Shown in pieces: positions 18,351 through 29,100 of a stretch of 64,000 bases of DNA (position 1 is its first letter; the number at the start of each line of letters is the position of its first letter). The position numbers and the translations under genes are program-made. The notes under the pieces are model-generated. The model did not search any database. It saw only the letters and a program-made list of their open reading frames with translations, and had not been told where the DNA came from. The DNA is from CAZUHB01 sp964620445 (lineage in GTDB: Bacteria; Planctomycetota; B15-G4; CAYZWU01), in the NCBI GenBank assembly GCA_964620445.1, contig CAZUHB010000016.1, forward strand, positions 1 through 64,000, written 5' to 3'.

Positions 18351-19642
18351 TAGCTCCTCAAGAGAAGCACTTCCTTTTCGTACCTGCGTGCCTCGTCGAT
18401 CCAGTCTTCCCCGACAGGCACGTTTTTCGTCCGGCAAAAGTGATCCCACACCGCGCCGATCGGCAGGGTCTTTGCCTCCTCCATCAGCCCGAGCCGGGCA
18501 AAGAGCTCGCCTTTGTCCTCGCACTCGGTCAATCTGGCCCGCGGTTCGAGAAGCGCCATGAGGAAAGCCTTCTGCACGGCGCGCACGCCGATGACCCAGG
18601 CGCCGATCCGGTTGATCGAGCCGTCGAAGAAGTCGAGCGCCACGTGAACGCGGTCGAGTCCTCCGGTGCGCGCGGACGTGTGCGCGGACGCACGCACGAC
18701 CTCCTCGGCCAGCCGCCGCAGCTCGTCGTCGACAATGACCACGTGGTCGCTGTCCCACCTGATCCCGCGGCTCACATGCAGGAGGAGCTCGTCGCAGAAC
18801 TGGAGCAGCGACGGGATCTTGTCCGCCACCGACTCGGTCGGGTGGAAGTGCCCCGTGTCGAGGCAGACCATGATTCCCCTGGACAGCGCGTAGGCGAGGT
18901 AGAACTCGTGCGACCCGACCACGAAGGCCTCGCTCCCCAGGCCGAAGAGCTTGCTCTCCACGGAGTCGGCCATGTGCGCCCGATCGTGTTTCTTCGCGAA
19001 GATCGTGTCGAGCGATTCCCTGAGCCGTGCGCGGAAGCCGAACCGGTCGGCGGGGAGATCCTTCGACCCGTCGGGAATCCAGAGGTTGTGGATGCAGGCG
19101 TTTTGCAGCTTCCGCCCCACGTGGGCGCTGATCGCGCGGCAGCGCTGCACATGGTCGATCCAGAAATCGCGCGTGCCCTTCCGTCTGCTCGAGAGGGTGT
19201 AGCCCGAGCCGGCCCTCGGGTGAGCGAAACAGGTGGCGTTGAAATCGAGGCCGATCCCCTGGGCGCCCGCCCAGTCGATCCATCCCTCGTAATGTTCCGG
19301 ACCGATCGCATCGCGATCGACCCGCCCCGCGCCGAACTCGCCGTACATGGCATGGAGGTTCACCCGGTGCTGCCCGGGGATCAGGGAGAGCGCTTTTTCC
19401 AGATCGAGGCGCAGCTCGTCGACGTTGCGCGCCCGGCCCGGATGGTTGCCGGTCACGGCGAGGCCGCCGCCGAGAGCGGTTTCCGATTTCTCGAAGCCGC
19501 CCACGTCGTCGCCCTGCCAGCACTGGAGCGAGATGGCGAGTCGATCGAGCGTCTTCACGGCCGCGTCCACATCCACGTCGAGCCGGGCGTATCGATCGCG
19601 CGCCGCTTCATACGCTTTTTCGATGGCGCCTTCTTGCGACAT
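18350..19642 (-). CDS. rhaA: L-rhamnose isomerase RhaA
   Basis: This 430-residue cytoplasmic TIM-barrel enzyme converts L-rhamnose to L-rhamnulose. It follows E. coli RhaA almost segment by segment: CWQGDDVGGFE, TGNHPGRARN, LIPGQHRVNLHA, GLDFNATCFAHP, NLWIPDGSKD, VESKLFGLGSE, LDTGHFHPTE, HVSRGIRWDSDHVV and LDFFDGSINRI. The Asp and His residues in the last three are the metal ligands. The ATG at 19642 lies 4 nt after the rhaB stop, so the two are co-transcribed. The next enzyme of the classical pathway, rhamnulose-1-phosphate aldolase, is not in the window. Confidence 0.97.
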   Translation of the reverse strand: MSQEGAIEKAYEAARDRYARLDVDVDAAVKTLDRLAISLQCWQGDDVGGFEKSETALGGGLAVTGNHPGRARNVDELRLDLEKALSLIPGQHRVNLHAMYGEFGAGRVDRDAIGPEHYEGWIDWAGAQGIGLDFNATCFAHPRAGSGYTLSSRRKGTRDFWIDHVQRCRAISAHVGRKLQNACIHNLWIPDGSKDLPADRFGFRARLRESLDTIFAKKHDRAHMADSVESKLFGLGSEAFVVGSHEFYLAYALSRGIMVCLDTGHFHPTESVADKIPSLLQFCDELLLHVSRGIRWDSDHVVIVDDELRRLAEEVVRASAHTSARTGGLDRVHVALDFFDGSINRIGAWVIGVRAVQKAFLMALLEPRARLTECEDKGELFARLGLMEEAKTLPIGAVWDHFCRTKNVPVGEDWIDEARRYEKEVLLLRS

Positions 19643-19646
19643 GGTC

Positions 19647-21128
<1,482 letters not shown>

Positions 21129-21178
21129 CTCAATCGAATCCTCCCGGTCGTTGTTTGCCCGATTTTTGAACGGACCCA

Positions 21179-21207
21179 ATCCTACTTTCCGCCGAACCGG
21201 CGGACAA
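21179..21207 (-). promoter_or_regulatory. Promoter of the rhamnose operon
   Basis: On the minus strand TTGTCC (21207-21202) and TAGGAT (21184-21179) are separated by 17 nt, about 50 bp before the rhaB ATG. The spacer contains a perfect palindrome listed separately. Confidence 0.55.
21189..21203. promoter_or_regulatory. Candidate operator: palindrome inside rhaB promoter spacer
   Basis: CCGCCG, three bases (AAC), CGGCGG is a perfect inverted repeat lying between the -35 and -10 of the predicted rhaB promoter. Its end is 17 bp from the -35 of the divergent symporter promoter. The position fits a repressor or MerR-like activator site. No regulator gene is adjacent. Confidence 0.5.
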
Positions 21208-21219
21208 CGTCGAAATGAA

Positions 21220-21248
21220 TTGACACGATCCGGGGTGCCGTGTGTAAT
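21220..21248 (+). promoter_or_regulatory. Sigma-70-type promoter of the sodium symporter gene
   Basis: A perfect TTGACA (21220-21225) and TGTAAT (21243-21248) are separated by 17 nt, 33 bp before the ATG at 21282. This is the best consensus promoter in the window. Confidence 0.65.
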
Positions 21249-21281
21249 CGCAGCTTGTTCGCGCACGCAGAAGGAGACGAA

Positions 21282-22673
21282 ATGCAGCAGACAGAACGGG
21301 GCCACTGGCAATCGCGGATCGGTTTCATCCTGGCTGCCACGGGGAGCGCCGTGGGGCTTGGCAATCTCTGGAAGTTTCCCTACATCACATGGGTAAACGA
21401 GGGCGGCGCCTTCGTTATCATCTACCTCGTGGCGGTCCTCCTGATCGGCTGGCCGATCATGACGGCGGAGATCCTCATCGGCCGCCGCACCCAGACGAAC
21501 CCGGTGCCCGCCTTCGAGAAGCTGGGCAACAAGTGGTGGGGGCTCGTCGGGTGGCTCGGCGTGCTCACGGGGCTCGTGATACTCGGTTATTACACCGTGA
21601 TCGCGGGGTGGACGATCACCTCCTTCATCGACTGCACCAAGTGGAGCTTCGACCAGTACGTGAAGCCGGCGGACGGCGCATTCAGCGAATTCACCGGCGA
21701 CGGGTCGAAGCAGCTTCTCCTTTCGTTCGTCTTCATGTTGGCCACGGCCACGATCGTGTGGAAGGGGATCAACAAGGGGATCGAGCGCGCCACGAAAATC
21801 CTCATGCCGATCCTTCTCCTGATCATCGTCTACATGGCCATCATGGTTTGCTTCATGCCGGCCAGCGAAAAGACGATCCAGTTCCTCTTCAGGGCCAATT
21901 TCGAGGATATCGGAACGGAAGGGATTCTGGAGGCCGTGGGGCACGCCTTCTTCACCCTCTCTCTCGGCATGGGGGCGATGATCACATACGGCTCGTACAT
22001 GAGCCGGAAAGAGTCGATCGTGAAGAACGCGGCGATCGTGGTGATCCTCGACACGGTGATCGCCATGTTCGCCTGCCTCATCATGTACACGATCATCTTC
22101 TCCACCCCGGGTGAGACCGCGAACGTGGAGAGTTCGGCGATCGCCATGCTCTTCAACACGATCCCGCTCCTCCTCTACACCGAGGTGCCCTTCGGCACGG
22201 TCCTGGCGCCGATCTTTTTCATACTCGTCGCCTTCGCGGCCCTGTCGTCCACGATCTCGCTGCTCGAGGTGCTCACCTCCCTGCTGATCGACAAGATGAA
22301 GGTGAAGCGCCGCGCCGCCGTGGTCATGGCCGTGGCCTCAGCCTACTCGGTGTCGATCCTCTGCGCCCTCAGCCTGGGCGCGGTGTCCTTTCTGTCTGAT
22401 TTCAATCTCTTCGGCAAGAACAAGGATGGCGTGCTGAGCTCGCTCGACCATCTCGCCGCCAACTGGATGCTGCCGGTCGGGGGGCTGTTCATCACACTCT
22501 TCGTGGGGTGGTTCCTCGACAGGAAGATCTGCGAGGAAGAGCTCGATCTCTTCGACATCGACGGCAACCCGACGATGACCTTCAAGCTCTTCAGGTTCTT
22601 CATCCGTTTCACGGCGCCGGCGGCGATCATCGCCGTGATCTACGCGGTGGTCACTGGCAAGGACTTCAGCTAG
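21282..22673 (+). CDS. Sodium-dependent transporter, SNF/SLC6 (NSS) family
   Basis: ATG 21282 is preferred to an upstream GTG because AAGGAG lies 6 nt before it and the GTG overlaps the promoter. The 463-residue protein has the family signature GSAVGLGNLWKFPY in helix 1 (unwound substrate and sodium site), about eleven or twelve transmembrane helices and a helix-6 region FFTLSLGMGAMITYGSY. Bacterial members import amino acids or similar solutes with sodium; the substrate here is unknown. The gene is divergent from the rhamnose operon and is followed without a gap by a small membrane protein gene, probably co-translated. Confidence 0.93.
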   Translation: MQQTERGHWQSRIGFILAATGSAVGLGNLWKFPYITWVNEGGAFVIIYLVAVLLIGWPIMTAEILIGRRTQTNPVPAFEKLGNKWWGLVGWLGVLTGLVILGYYTVIAGWTITSFIDCTKWSFDQYVKPADGAFSEFTGDGSKQLLLSFVFMLATATIVWKGINKGIERATKILMPILLLIIVYMAIMVCFMPASEKTIQFLFRANFEDIGTEGILEAVGHAFFTLSLGMGAMITYGSYMSRKESIVKNAAIVVILDTVIAMFACLIMYTIIFSTPGETANVESSAIAMLFNTIPLLLYTEVPFGTVLAPIFFILVAFAALSSTISLLEVLTSLLIDKMKVKRRAAVVMAVASAYSVSILCALSLGAVSFLSDFNLFGKNKDGVLSSLDHLAANWMLPVGGLFITLFVGWFLDRKICEEELDLFDIDGNPTMTFKLFRFFIRFTAPAAIIAVIYAVVTGKDFS

Positions 22674-23090
22674 ATGAATATCCTCCTGGCGGGCCAGACG
22701 GAATCGGGAATCTCCTTTCTCTACTGGCTGACCTTTGCGGGGCTCTACCTCGAGATCGCCGGGGGATTCCTGCTTGCCGTGGAAGCGATCGGTCCCGACA
22801 ACCTGGGCAGAGCGGGCGCCTTTCTCAGGAAGCACCGGATCGCCGGGTTCGTCTGCCTCTTGATCGCGGCCTCGGTCATCGTGGTCTTCACCCGGATCAT
22901 TCCGGCCTTCCGCCTCATCGAGGCGATGGTCCTGATCATCACCCTTGGCGTTCTCCTCGACTTTGCGCCCGCCCTCTTCGAGATCGCCGTCAAGCGCTTT
23001 CAGAAGGGAACGGCCGGCATCGTCGGATTCGGGCTCTTCGCGCTCGGTTTCTCGGTCCAGGCCTATGTCTCGCTCGTTCAGCTGAGGTGA
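22674..23090 (+). CDS. Small four-helix membrane protein paired with the NSS transporter
   Basis: The ATG follows the transporter TAG directly (TAGATG), so the two are probably translated together. The 138-residue product has four hydrophobic segments (about 13-40, 55-75, 82-102, 115-135) with short charged loops such as RKHR and KRFQK. I recognise no family. Small integral subunits are known for some NSS-family transporters (MetS with MetP in Corynebacterium), so an accessory role is a reasonable inference, but no similarity to MetS is evident by eye. Confidence 0.65.
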   Translation: MNILLAGQTESGISFLYWLTFAGLYLEIAGGFLLAVEAIGPDNLGRAGAFLRKHRIAGFVCLLIAASVIVVFTRIIPAFRLIEAMVLIITLGVLLDFAPALFEIAVKRFQKGTAGIVGFGLFALGFSVQAYVSLVQLR

Positions 23091-23321
23091 GCTCGCCGCT
23101 CGGCCGCACCGGAGCCGTCAGGGAGGTGTCGAGGGAAGAGGATCTCCGGACTTCACGATATCGGCCGCCTGGTTGAAACGGCGGTGAAATGTCGACTCGG
23201 TATCGTTGGTGTCCGCGTTTCGTGCCTGCACGACGAAGAGTGGTACCCGACTCGCGGCGGATGAGATACAATCTGCACCGATCGAATCCGTTTACATCAC
23301 CCCGGTCGGGAGATAACCGTC

Positions 23322-23744
23322 ATGGCACAATGGGTGTTCTATTCCTTGTCCGCTCTGGTCCTCTGGGGAATCTGGGGTCTGCTGGGAAAAATCTCGGCGA
23401 CCTATCTGACAACCAAGCAACTGCTGTTCTACAGCACCCTGGGATATATCACCATATTCCCGATCATCGGCGTCGTCTCCGGAAAGGAGATCTTCCAGGC
23501 GCCCAGTTCGAAGGGGATCGTCATCGCGATCGGGGCCGGGATCTGTTCCTGCGGGGCTTATGTCTGCTACTATCTCGCCATATCCAGGGGGGAAGCATCG
23601 AGAATCGTCACGATCACCGCGCTCTATCCCCTGATCACCGTCGTGCTGGCCTTCTGCATCTTGAAAGAACCTTTGAGTCTACAAAAAATCGCCGGAATCG
23701 TACTGGCCATGGCCGGCATCGTCCTCCTGTCCCAGAAGGGCTGA
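23322..23744 (+). CDS. Half-size EamA/DMT-family transporter
   Basis: The 140-residue protein has about five hydrophobic helices and the EamA-domain pattern: LWGIWGLLGK in helix 1, YYLAISRGEASRIVTITALYPLI, and the end helix ILKEPLSLQKIAGIVLAMAGIVLL. Most EamA proteins carry two such domains in tandem; this is a single unit and would have to work as a dimer. GGGAG precedes the ATG. Substrate unknown. It stands alone, with non-coding sequence on both sides. Confidence 0.85.
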   Translation: MAQWVFYSLSALVLWGIWGLLGKISATYLTTKQLLFYSTLGYITIFPIIGVVSGKEIFQAPSSKGIVIAIGAGICSCGAYVCYYLAISRGEASRIVTITALYPLITVVLAFCILKEPLSLQKIAGIVLAMAGIVLLSQKG

Positions 23745-23760
23745 GTCGTTGCGCCGCCTG

Positions 23761-24408
23761 TGAAGAGGGCCGGGTGAGGTTGCCCTGACGGCGGGAACCC
23801 GAGGAATTTTTGCGGTCTCTACAGCTCTGGTCGCGGGACCTCCGAGCGATAGAATCCAGGCTCGAGTACGATCGACCTGAAACTCGATGGGTGAACCGAT
23901 CGAGCAGGGAGGATTCTATCCAACGGAGTTTCCGGCTCCCGGCGCTGTCATGAGTCCGCAAAAACACCTCGGGCTCCCGCCGGCAAGGGACCGAAGATCC
24001 GCCCGCATGCCCGCCTCAGCCGGCCGTAGCCAATCGCGCTCGGTCATCGAACCGATCGTGATAGAACCGACCGTGAGCTCCAGTAAGCCGCCGGGACACC
24101 GAGCGGCAGAGATGGGACAGCGCGCAAGGGGCAGACGATGTCAGGCGCGGTCGGCTCATCGTGTGTAGCGGCGGATTTTCGGTCCCGCGCCGGCCGAGAG
24201 GCGAGGTGTTTTTTTGGTCTTATGGTCGGCGGAGCGACCGCGAGACGGTTCAGGGAAAGACTCGAGCTCCTGTAGATCTCCCGCTCTGGCCATCGATCCC
24301 CTTCCTCACCATCGTCTTTCCCTGAAGCGGCTCGGGGAGTGGAGCCGCAAAGACCAAAAAAATTCCTCGCCTCTCGGCCGTCAGGGCAACCTCACCCGGC
24401 CCTCTTCA
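23761..24408. repeat. Gene-free element bounded by 32-bp perfect inverted repeats, with nested hairpins
   Basis: This stretch has no credible gene. Its ends, 23761-23792 and 24377-24408, are perfect inverted copies over 32 bp. Next to them lies a second motif (GAGG, CGAGG-like, T-run, GGTCT) found at about 23801-23818, again directly repeated at about 24196-24219 and inverted at about 24352-24375. Inside are a hairpin at 23848-23920 (GATAGAATCC pairs with GGATTCTATC, then GCTCG with CGAGC) and a long one at 24191-24380 with an inner 13-bp arm (24249-24261 with 24314-24326). It may be a MITE-like mobile element or a large structured RNA. I see no clear target-site duplication. Confidence 0.65.
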
Positions 24409-24432
24409 CCACCATGACCTCGCCACAAATCC

Positions 24433-25830
24433 TCAAGGCAGGATCTGGTCGAGGAGGGCGTTCGATTTTACCGAATCGATCCCGCCGGCCCCGCGCTGGA
24501 CAACGGCCTGTGTCGCCACCGGGATCGGTGCGACCCCGAAGGGGATAAAGAAGGTCAGGGTGGCTGTTCCGGCGTTGTCCGCGTCCGCCTCGCCGAAGAG
24601 CCGCACAAGGGGGAGCAGATCGAGACGCAGTCCGCCGAGCTGGGGAAGACGGGGACCGATACCGATGCCGCTGAAGGAACAGACGAAGTAGGCGCGCTCC
24701 CCGGGGACCAGGTTCGACACCGTGAAATCGACATGGGTGCCCCGGATGAGCGGGTCTTGAGAGAGGTGGGGGCCGGCGCCGTGGAGACGTAATGCATGGA
24801 GAGACTGGACCAGGCCGCTCCCATCGTCGGAGATCAGGAGCAGGCTGTGCGAGCCGTCGTCGAGCTGGCGGCCGAGCGCCATCCCCTCGTAATTGATGAA
24901 AGTGAAGGTCCCTTCCCAGAGAAGCTCCTTTGCCGTCGGTGTGTACGTGGCTCCCTCGAGTTCGCCGATGCCCGACACATCGGTGGCGTTCGTGAAATCG
25001 ACCTCGTAGATGCGGCTCCGGAATTCGGGCAGCAAAAAGAAACCCACCCCGCCCAGCTCTCTCTCGAGGACGAGGAGCCGTCCGTCGGGAAGCGCGGCGA
25101 GATCGGTCACACCGCTCGCCTCCTCGTTGACGAAGGGGCAAAGAGCGGTGATCCCGTCCGTGACGTAGGCCCACTGTCCGTCGAGCTGGAGATCGTGGGT
25201 GTAGCGCTGCAGGCGCACCACCGTTCCCTGCCCGACCGTGGAGAGGGGACCGTCGCCGTCGAGGGCTTCCTCGTTGGCGGTCCACAGGGCGCGGTGGCCG
25301 GACCGGAGCGTGAGCGACTCGAGGCTGTAGTTGGGGCGGATGTTGAAATAAACGGACGCCATGGGCAGTGTCTGCCGCAGGGTGCCGTCGAGAAGCCAAT
25401 GCTCCCGCAGAGCCGGGCCGGTCTCGTCACTCACGTAAACGCTCCCGTCGCCGGCATTGAGGGCGATTCCCTCGAGATCGCTTCCCGAATCGAGCACGAG
25501 AGGCGTGCCGAAGAAGGTCGACAGGGGAAATCCCGTGGCGCGATCCAGATCGATCGACAGGGGGTAAACAGTGTGATCGCTGTCGGAGACCGCGTGGTAG
25601 AGATCGCCGCCGGTCCAGGAGAGGCCGCTCAGCTCGCTCGCTCCGCTGCTCCCCGATGAGAGGGAGTAGAACCCGGAATCTTCGATCACAAGATCCTGTT
25701 GTCCGAGGAGCGGCGGCACGAGCAAGGGCACCATGATCGCCAGAGCCACGAAAAGCCGCCCCTTTCGCTTCGAGGGCTGCCCGAATCGCGAAAAAATCGA
25801 TTTGTCCCGTCTTTCGGAATTCCCGGCCAT
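24433..25830 (-). CDS. Exported phytase-like esterase (PF13449-type) with C-terminal beta domain
   Basis: The product has 465 residues, a basic N-terminus and a signal or anchor helix (about 24-43), then a propeller-like domain of the 'esterase-like activity of phytase' type. Landmarks are LSGLSWTGGDLYHAVSDSD, DLEGIALNAGDGSVYVSDE, NYSLESLTL, LWTANEEAL and TDLAALPDGRLLVLER. Residues about 360-465 form a separate beta domain of a kind often seen at the end of exported proteins in such genomes. GGGGGAG before ATG 25830 supports the start. The family is poorly characterised, and the phytase link is only by name. It borders the inverted-repeat element. Confidence 0.8.
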   Translation of the reverse strand: MAGNSERRDKSIFSRFGQPSKRKGRLFVALAIMVPLLVPPLLGQQDLVIEDSGFYSLSSGSSGASELSGLSWTGGDLYHAVSDSDHTVYPLSIDLDRATGFPLSTFFGTPLVLDSGSDLEGIALNAGDGSVYVSDETGPALREHWLLDGTLRQTLPMASVYFNIRPNYSLESLTLRSGHRALWTANEEALDGDGPLSTVGQGTVVRLQRYTHDLQLDGQWAYVTDGITALCPFVNEEASGVTDLAALPDGRLLVLERELGGVGFFLLPEFRSRIYEVDFTNATDVSGIGELEGATYTPTAKELLWEGTFTFINYEGMALGRQLDDGSHSLLLISDDGSGLVQSLHALRLHGAGPHLSQDPLIRGTHVDFTVSNLVPGERAYFVCSFSGIGIGPRLPQLGGLRLDLLPLVRLFGEADADNAGTATLTFFIPFGVAPIPVATQAVVQRGAGGIDSVKSNALLDQILP

Positions 25831-26062
25831 CGCTGTCTCCCCCGATCGGTTGTTGCGGGCGAGGCGTTGTTTTCAGCGATTCTTATGCTAACAGATCGCG
25901 GCTCGCGGGACCAGGCGGTTTTACGGAAGAGGTCGCTGCCGGCTCCTCGGCGCAAAATCGTATCGGAGATGAAGGTTCTTGAAACTTCAGGAGAGGTAAG
26001 ACAAAATGAGTCTATCAACCGGGTGAAAGAAATTCGATTCCAAGAGTAGAAACGAGTGTTTT

Positions 26063-26076
26063 GAATTCCGGAATTC
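26063..26076. promoter_or_regulatory. 14-bp perfect palindrome upstream of the propeller kinase
   Basis: GAATTCCGGAATTC is a perfect palindrome 31 bp before the GTG start at 26108, in the AT-richer gap between divergent genes. It could be a dimeric regulator site; no promoter elements could be fixed around it. Confidence 0.3.
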
Positions 26077-26107
26077 CTGCTCTCCGTGAATCGATCTGTC
26101 TTGGCTC

Positions 26108-29100
26108 GTGGGACGCACCGATTTGAACAGACAAGACTATTCCAAACGGATCAAAGAGTTGCTCCGGAGCCGATCGGGATTTCTGATCGCTGCTCTTCTG
26201 GTTCTCGCCTTTTACCAGCCCTGCACGGGCCAGCATTACCATGTCCGCATCTACGAGGAGGCTGACGGACTGCCGAGCCCGGACATCAAGAGCATCTCCC
26301 AGGACGGGCGAGGACGGATCTGGTTCGCGACACGAGCCGGGCTGGCGGCCTATGACGGGGTGGAATGGTATGTCCCGGACACCGCGCACCTGGCCCATGA
26401 GATCGATCGAGGGCGGCTGACGTCAGATTCCGCCGGCAATGTCTGGGCCGTCTTCTCCGGTTCCAGACCCAGTCTCCTCAGGCTCGATGGAGATCGCTGG
26501 ATTCGGGTGCCCCTGGATCCTGACCTGGGCAAACAGGCCCAATTCTACATACATCTGGCCGCCGCAACTGTCGACGGCACGCCGGTGATCGTTCTCGCCC
26601 GCCATCCCGACAAGCTGAGCGTGCTGACCGGCTCGGATTGGGTCGAACTCGCCCTCGCCGAACAGGGCGTCTCGAGTATCAACGCCCTGGCCGCTTGCGG
26701 TGAACAGATCTTCGTGGGTTCTCCCGAAGGTCTGTTCGTGATATCGGCCCGCGATCCGGCCGCGGTGCGCCGCAGCGGGGCCGTGCCCGAGGGGAGGGAA
26801 ATAACGTGCCTCTCCGTCGATCCGACCGACCGGGCGCTCTGGATTGTGGGCAAGGACTGGATCGGACGGCTGGTCGACGATCGCTACGTACCCTTCGTCG
26901 AAGAGGTCCCGATCATCCAGTTCCCCGGATTCCCGGACATGATCGCCGAGGCCGACGGTCGCGGAGGGATCTACGTTGCCAATATCAGATACACCCTGCA
27001 ATACATCGATCCGCGGGGCGGGTTGGAAACCCTGGACCCGAGGAACGGCTTGATCGATGATGGAACGATCGACATCTTCGTCGACCGCGAAGGGATTCTC
27101 TGGCAGGGCACGGTGCGGGGAGTATCGGCCATCATCAGCCGTCGCTTTGCGAATTACGACCACCGGCACGGCCTCCTGTCCGACGAGGTGACCGCCTTGC
27201 TGCATCGCCGGGACGGCACCATCGTCGTGGGCCATATCGATGGCCTGACCTTCTGGAACGGAACGATCGAGACCGTTCCTTTTTCCAACGTCGATCAACG
27301 CGTCCGTGTGCTCGGCCTGGACGAAGACTCCCGCGGCAACCTGTGGATCGCCGGGCGCCGTCTGGGCCTGGGGTGCCACGCGCCCGACGGGAAGATTACC
27401 TGGTGGACCGATGCCCTCAACGAGAGTGAGTGTGTCGTGACGGTGCTCGTCGACGATCAGGACCGGGTCTGGTCGACGACGGGCGATCGCCTGCTCCTTC
27501 TGGAGAACGACACACTGCGGGAGGTCGATGTCGTCCTGCAGGCCGACGAAGCGGTGTATATGCGGCGCCTGCTGCAGGGCCCCGGGGGTACCATCATCAT
27601 CGCGACCGCGGGGTACGGGATATTCACCGTCGACGGCAGCATCGTTCGGAACTGGAAAACCGGTCTGGGCAAGGAGTGGGACTCCACCTACGACGTGCAC
27701 GAGAGCCCCGACGGCAGGGTCTGGGTGGGATCCCGCAAGGGTTTGTTTCTCGTGCAAGGCGACAGCCTGGCCCGTCCGGCCGATCCCCGCCTGCACATCG
27801 AACGGCCGGTGTACTTCATCCTCTCGGACGGACGCTCCCGTCTGTGGATCGGCACCGACGACGGTGTCTTCCGGTTCGACGGAAATCGACTCGATCAATT
27901 CACCGTGGAGAACGGACTGATCGGCCGCGAGACCAACCGCTGCGCCGAACTGGTCGACGACGCGGGCAGGGTCTGGATCGGCACCGACCGGGGATTGGCC
28001 ATCTATAGCGAAGTTCACGATACGATCGAACCCGTGCCGCCCGTCGTCCGTCTGATCGGCCTGGAAGCGGATGGGAAGAGTTTTCCCTTCGAAGGAAACC
28101 TCGATCTGCCGTCCCGACCGGGAACGGTGATCTTCAAGTTCCGCGCCGTGACCTTTTCCGGGGGGCACCGGATCCTCTTGCGCAGCCGCCTCGAGGGTTA
28201 CGATCCCGGCTGGCTGGAGCCCTACACCTCGCCCGAGCAGGAGATCCGCTACACGAATCTGCCGGCCGGCCGCTACCGATTCCATTTGCAGGCAGCCGGC
28301 TTCGGCCAACCCTGGAGCGACGTTGTCCGTTCGGCCGAAATCACCGTCCCCGGGCCGATGTGGCGCCGGCCCTGGTTCGTCGTAATCGCCATCCTGGGTG
28401 CGCTCGCTCTGATCTCCTATCCGATCGTCGTGATCGCTCAGCGCCGCTATGCTGTCAGACTGAAAAACGAGGTCGAAGCGCAGGTTGCCGAGAACCTGCG
28501 CATCGAGGACGAGGTGCAGCGATCCCGGAAGCTGGAGGCGCTCGGCGTCCTGGCCGGCGGCATCGCCCATGATTTCAACAACCTGCTGACCGTCGTCCTC
28601 GGCAATCTGAATCTACTCGCCGAGGACGGTACGCTGCAATCGGCTCAGAACGCCCGCGTTCAGTCCGCCACCAAGGCGATAGACAGGGCGCGAGGTTTGA
28701 CGGGCCAGCTCATGACCTTTTCCAAAGGTGGTGCTCCCGTGTTGAAAGTGGGCTCCCTGGCGAACCTGGTCCGGGAGTCGGGAGAGTTCGTCATGCAGGG
28801 TTCCGACATGAGTTGTGAATTCGACCTGCCGAACGACCTGTGGGCCGTCTCCATGGACTCCGACCAGATCAGCCAGGTCATCAACAATCTGTTGCTCAAC
28901 GCACAGCAGGCGGCTCCCGGGGGCCGGGCGTGGGTGTCCGGACGGAACCTGGATTGCGCCCCGCTGGAACTGCCCCCGGGACGCTACGTGGAAATCGCCG
29001 TCAGAGATGACGGTCCCGGCATCGATCCGCAAGATCTTCCCATGGTTTTCGATCCCTATTTTTCCACCAAGGAGCGGGGCAGCGGTCTGGGGCTGTCCAC

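Noticed and set aside
15456..19523. A 1355-codon minus-strand open frame
   Set aside because: It lies in another frame of the sulfatase, ggt and rhaA genes, is very Arg/Pro-rich, and shows no domain; typical shadow in GC-rich DNA.
21129..21944. Upstream extension of the rhaB frame
   Set aside because: It runs antisense through the symporter gene and its promoter; the RhaB family N-terminus begins at 21128 behind a good ribosome site.
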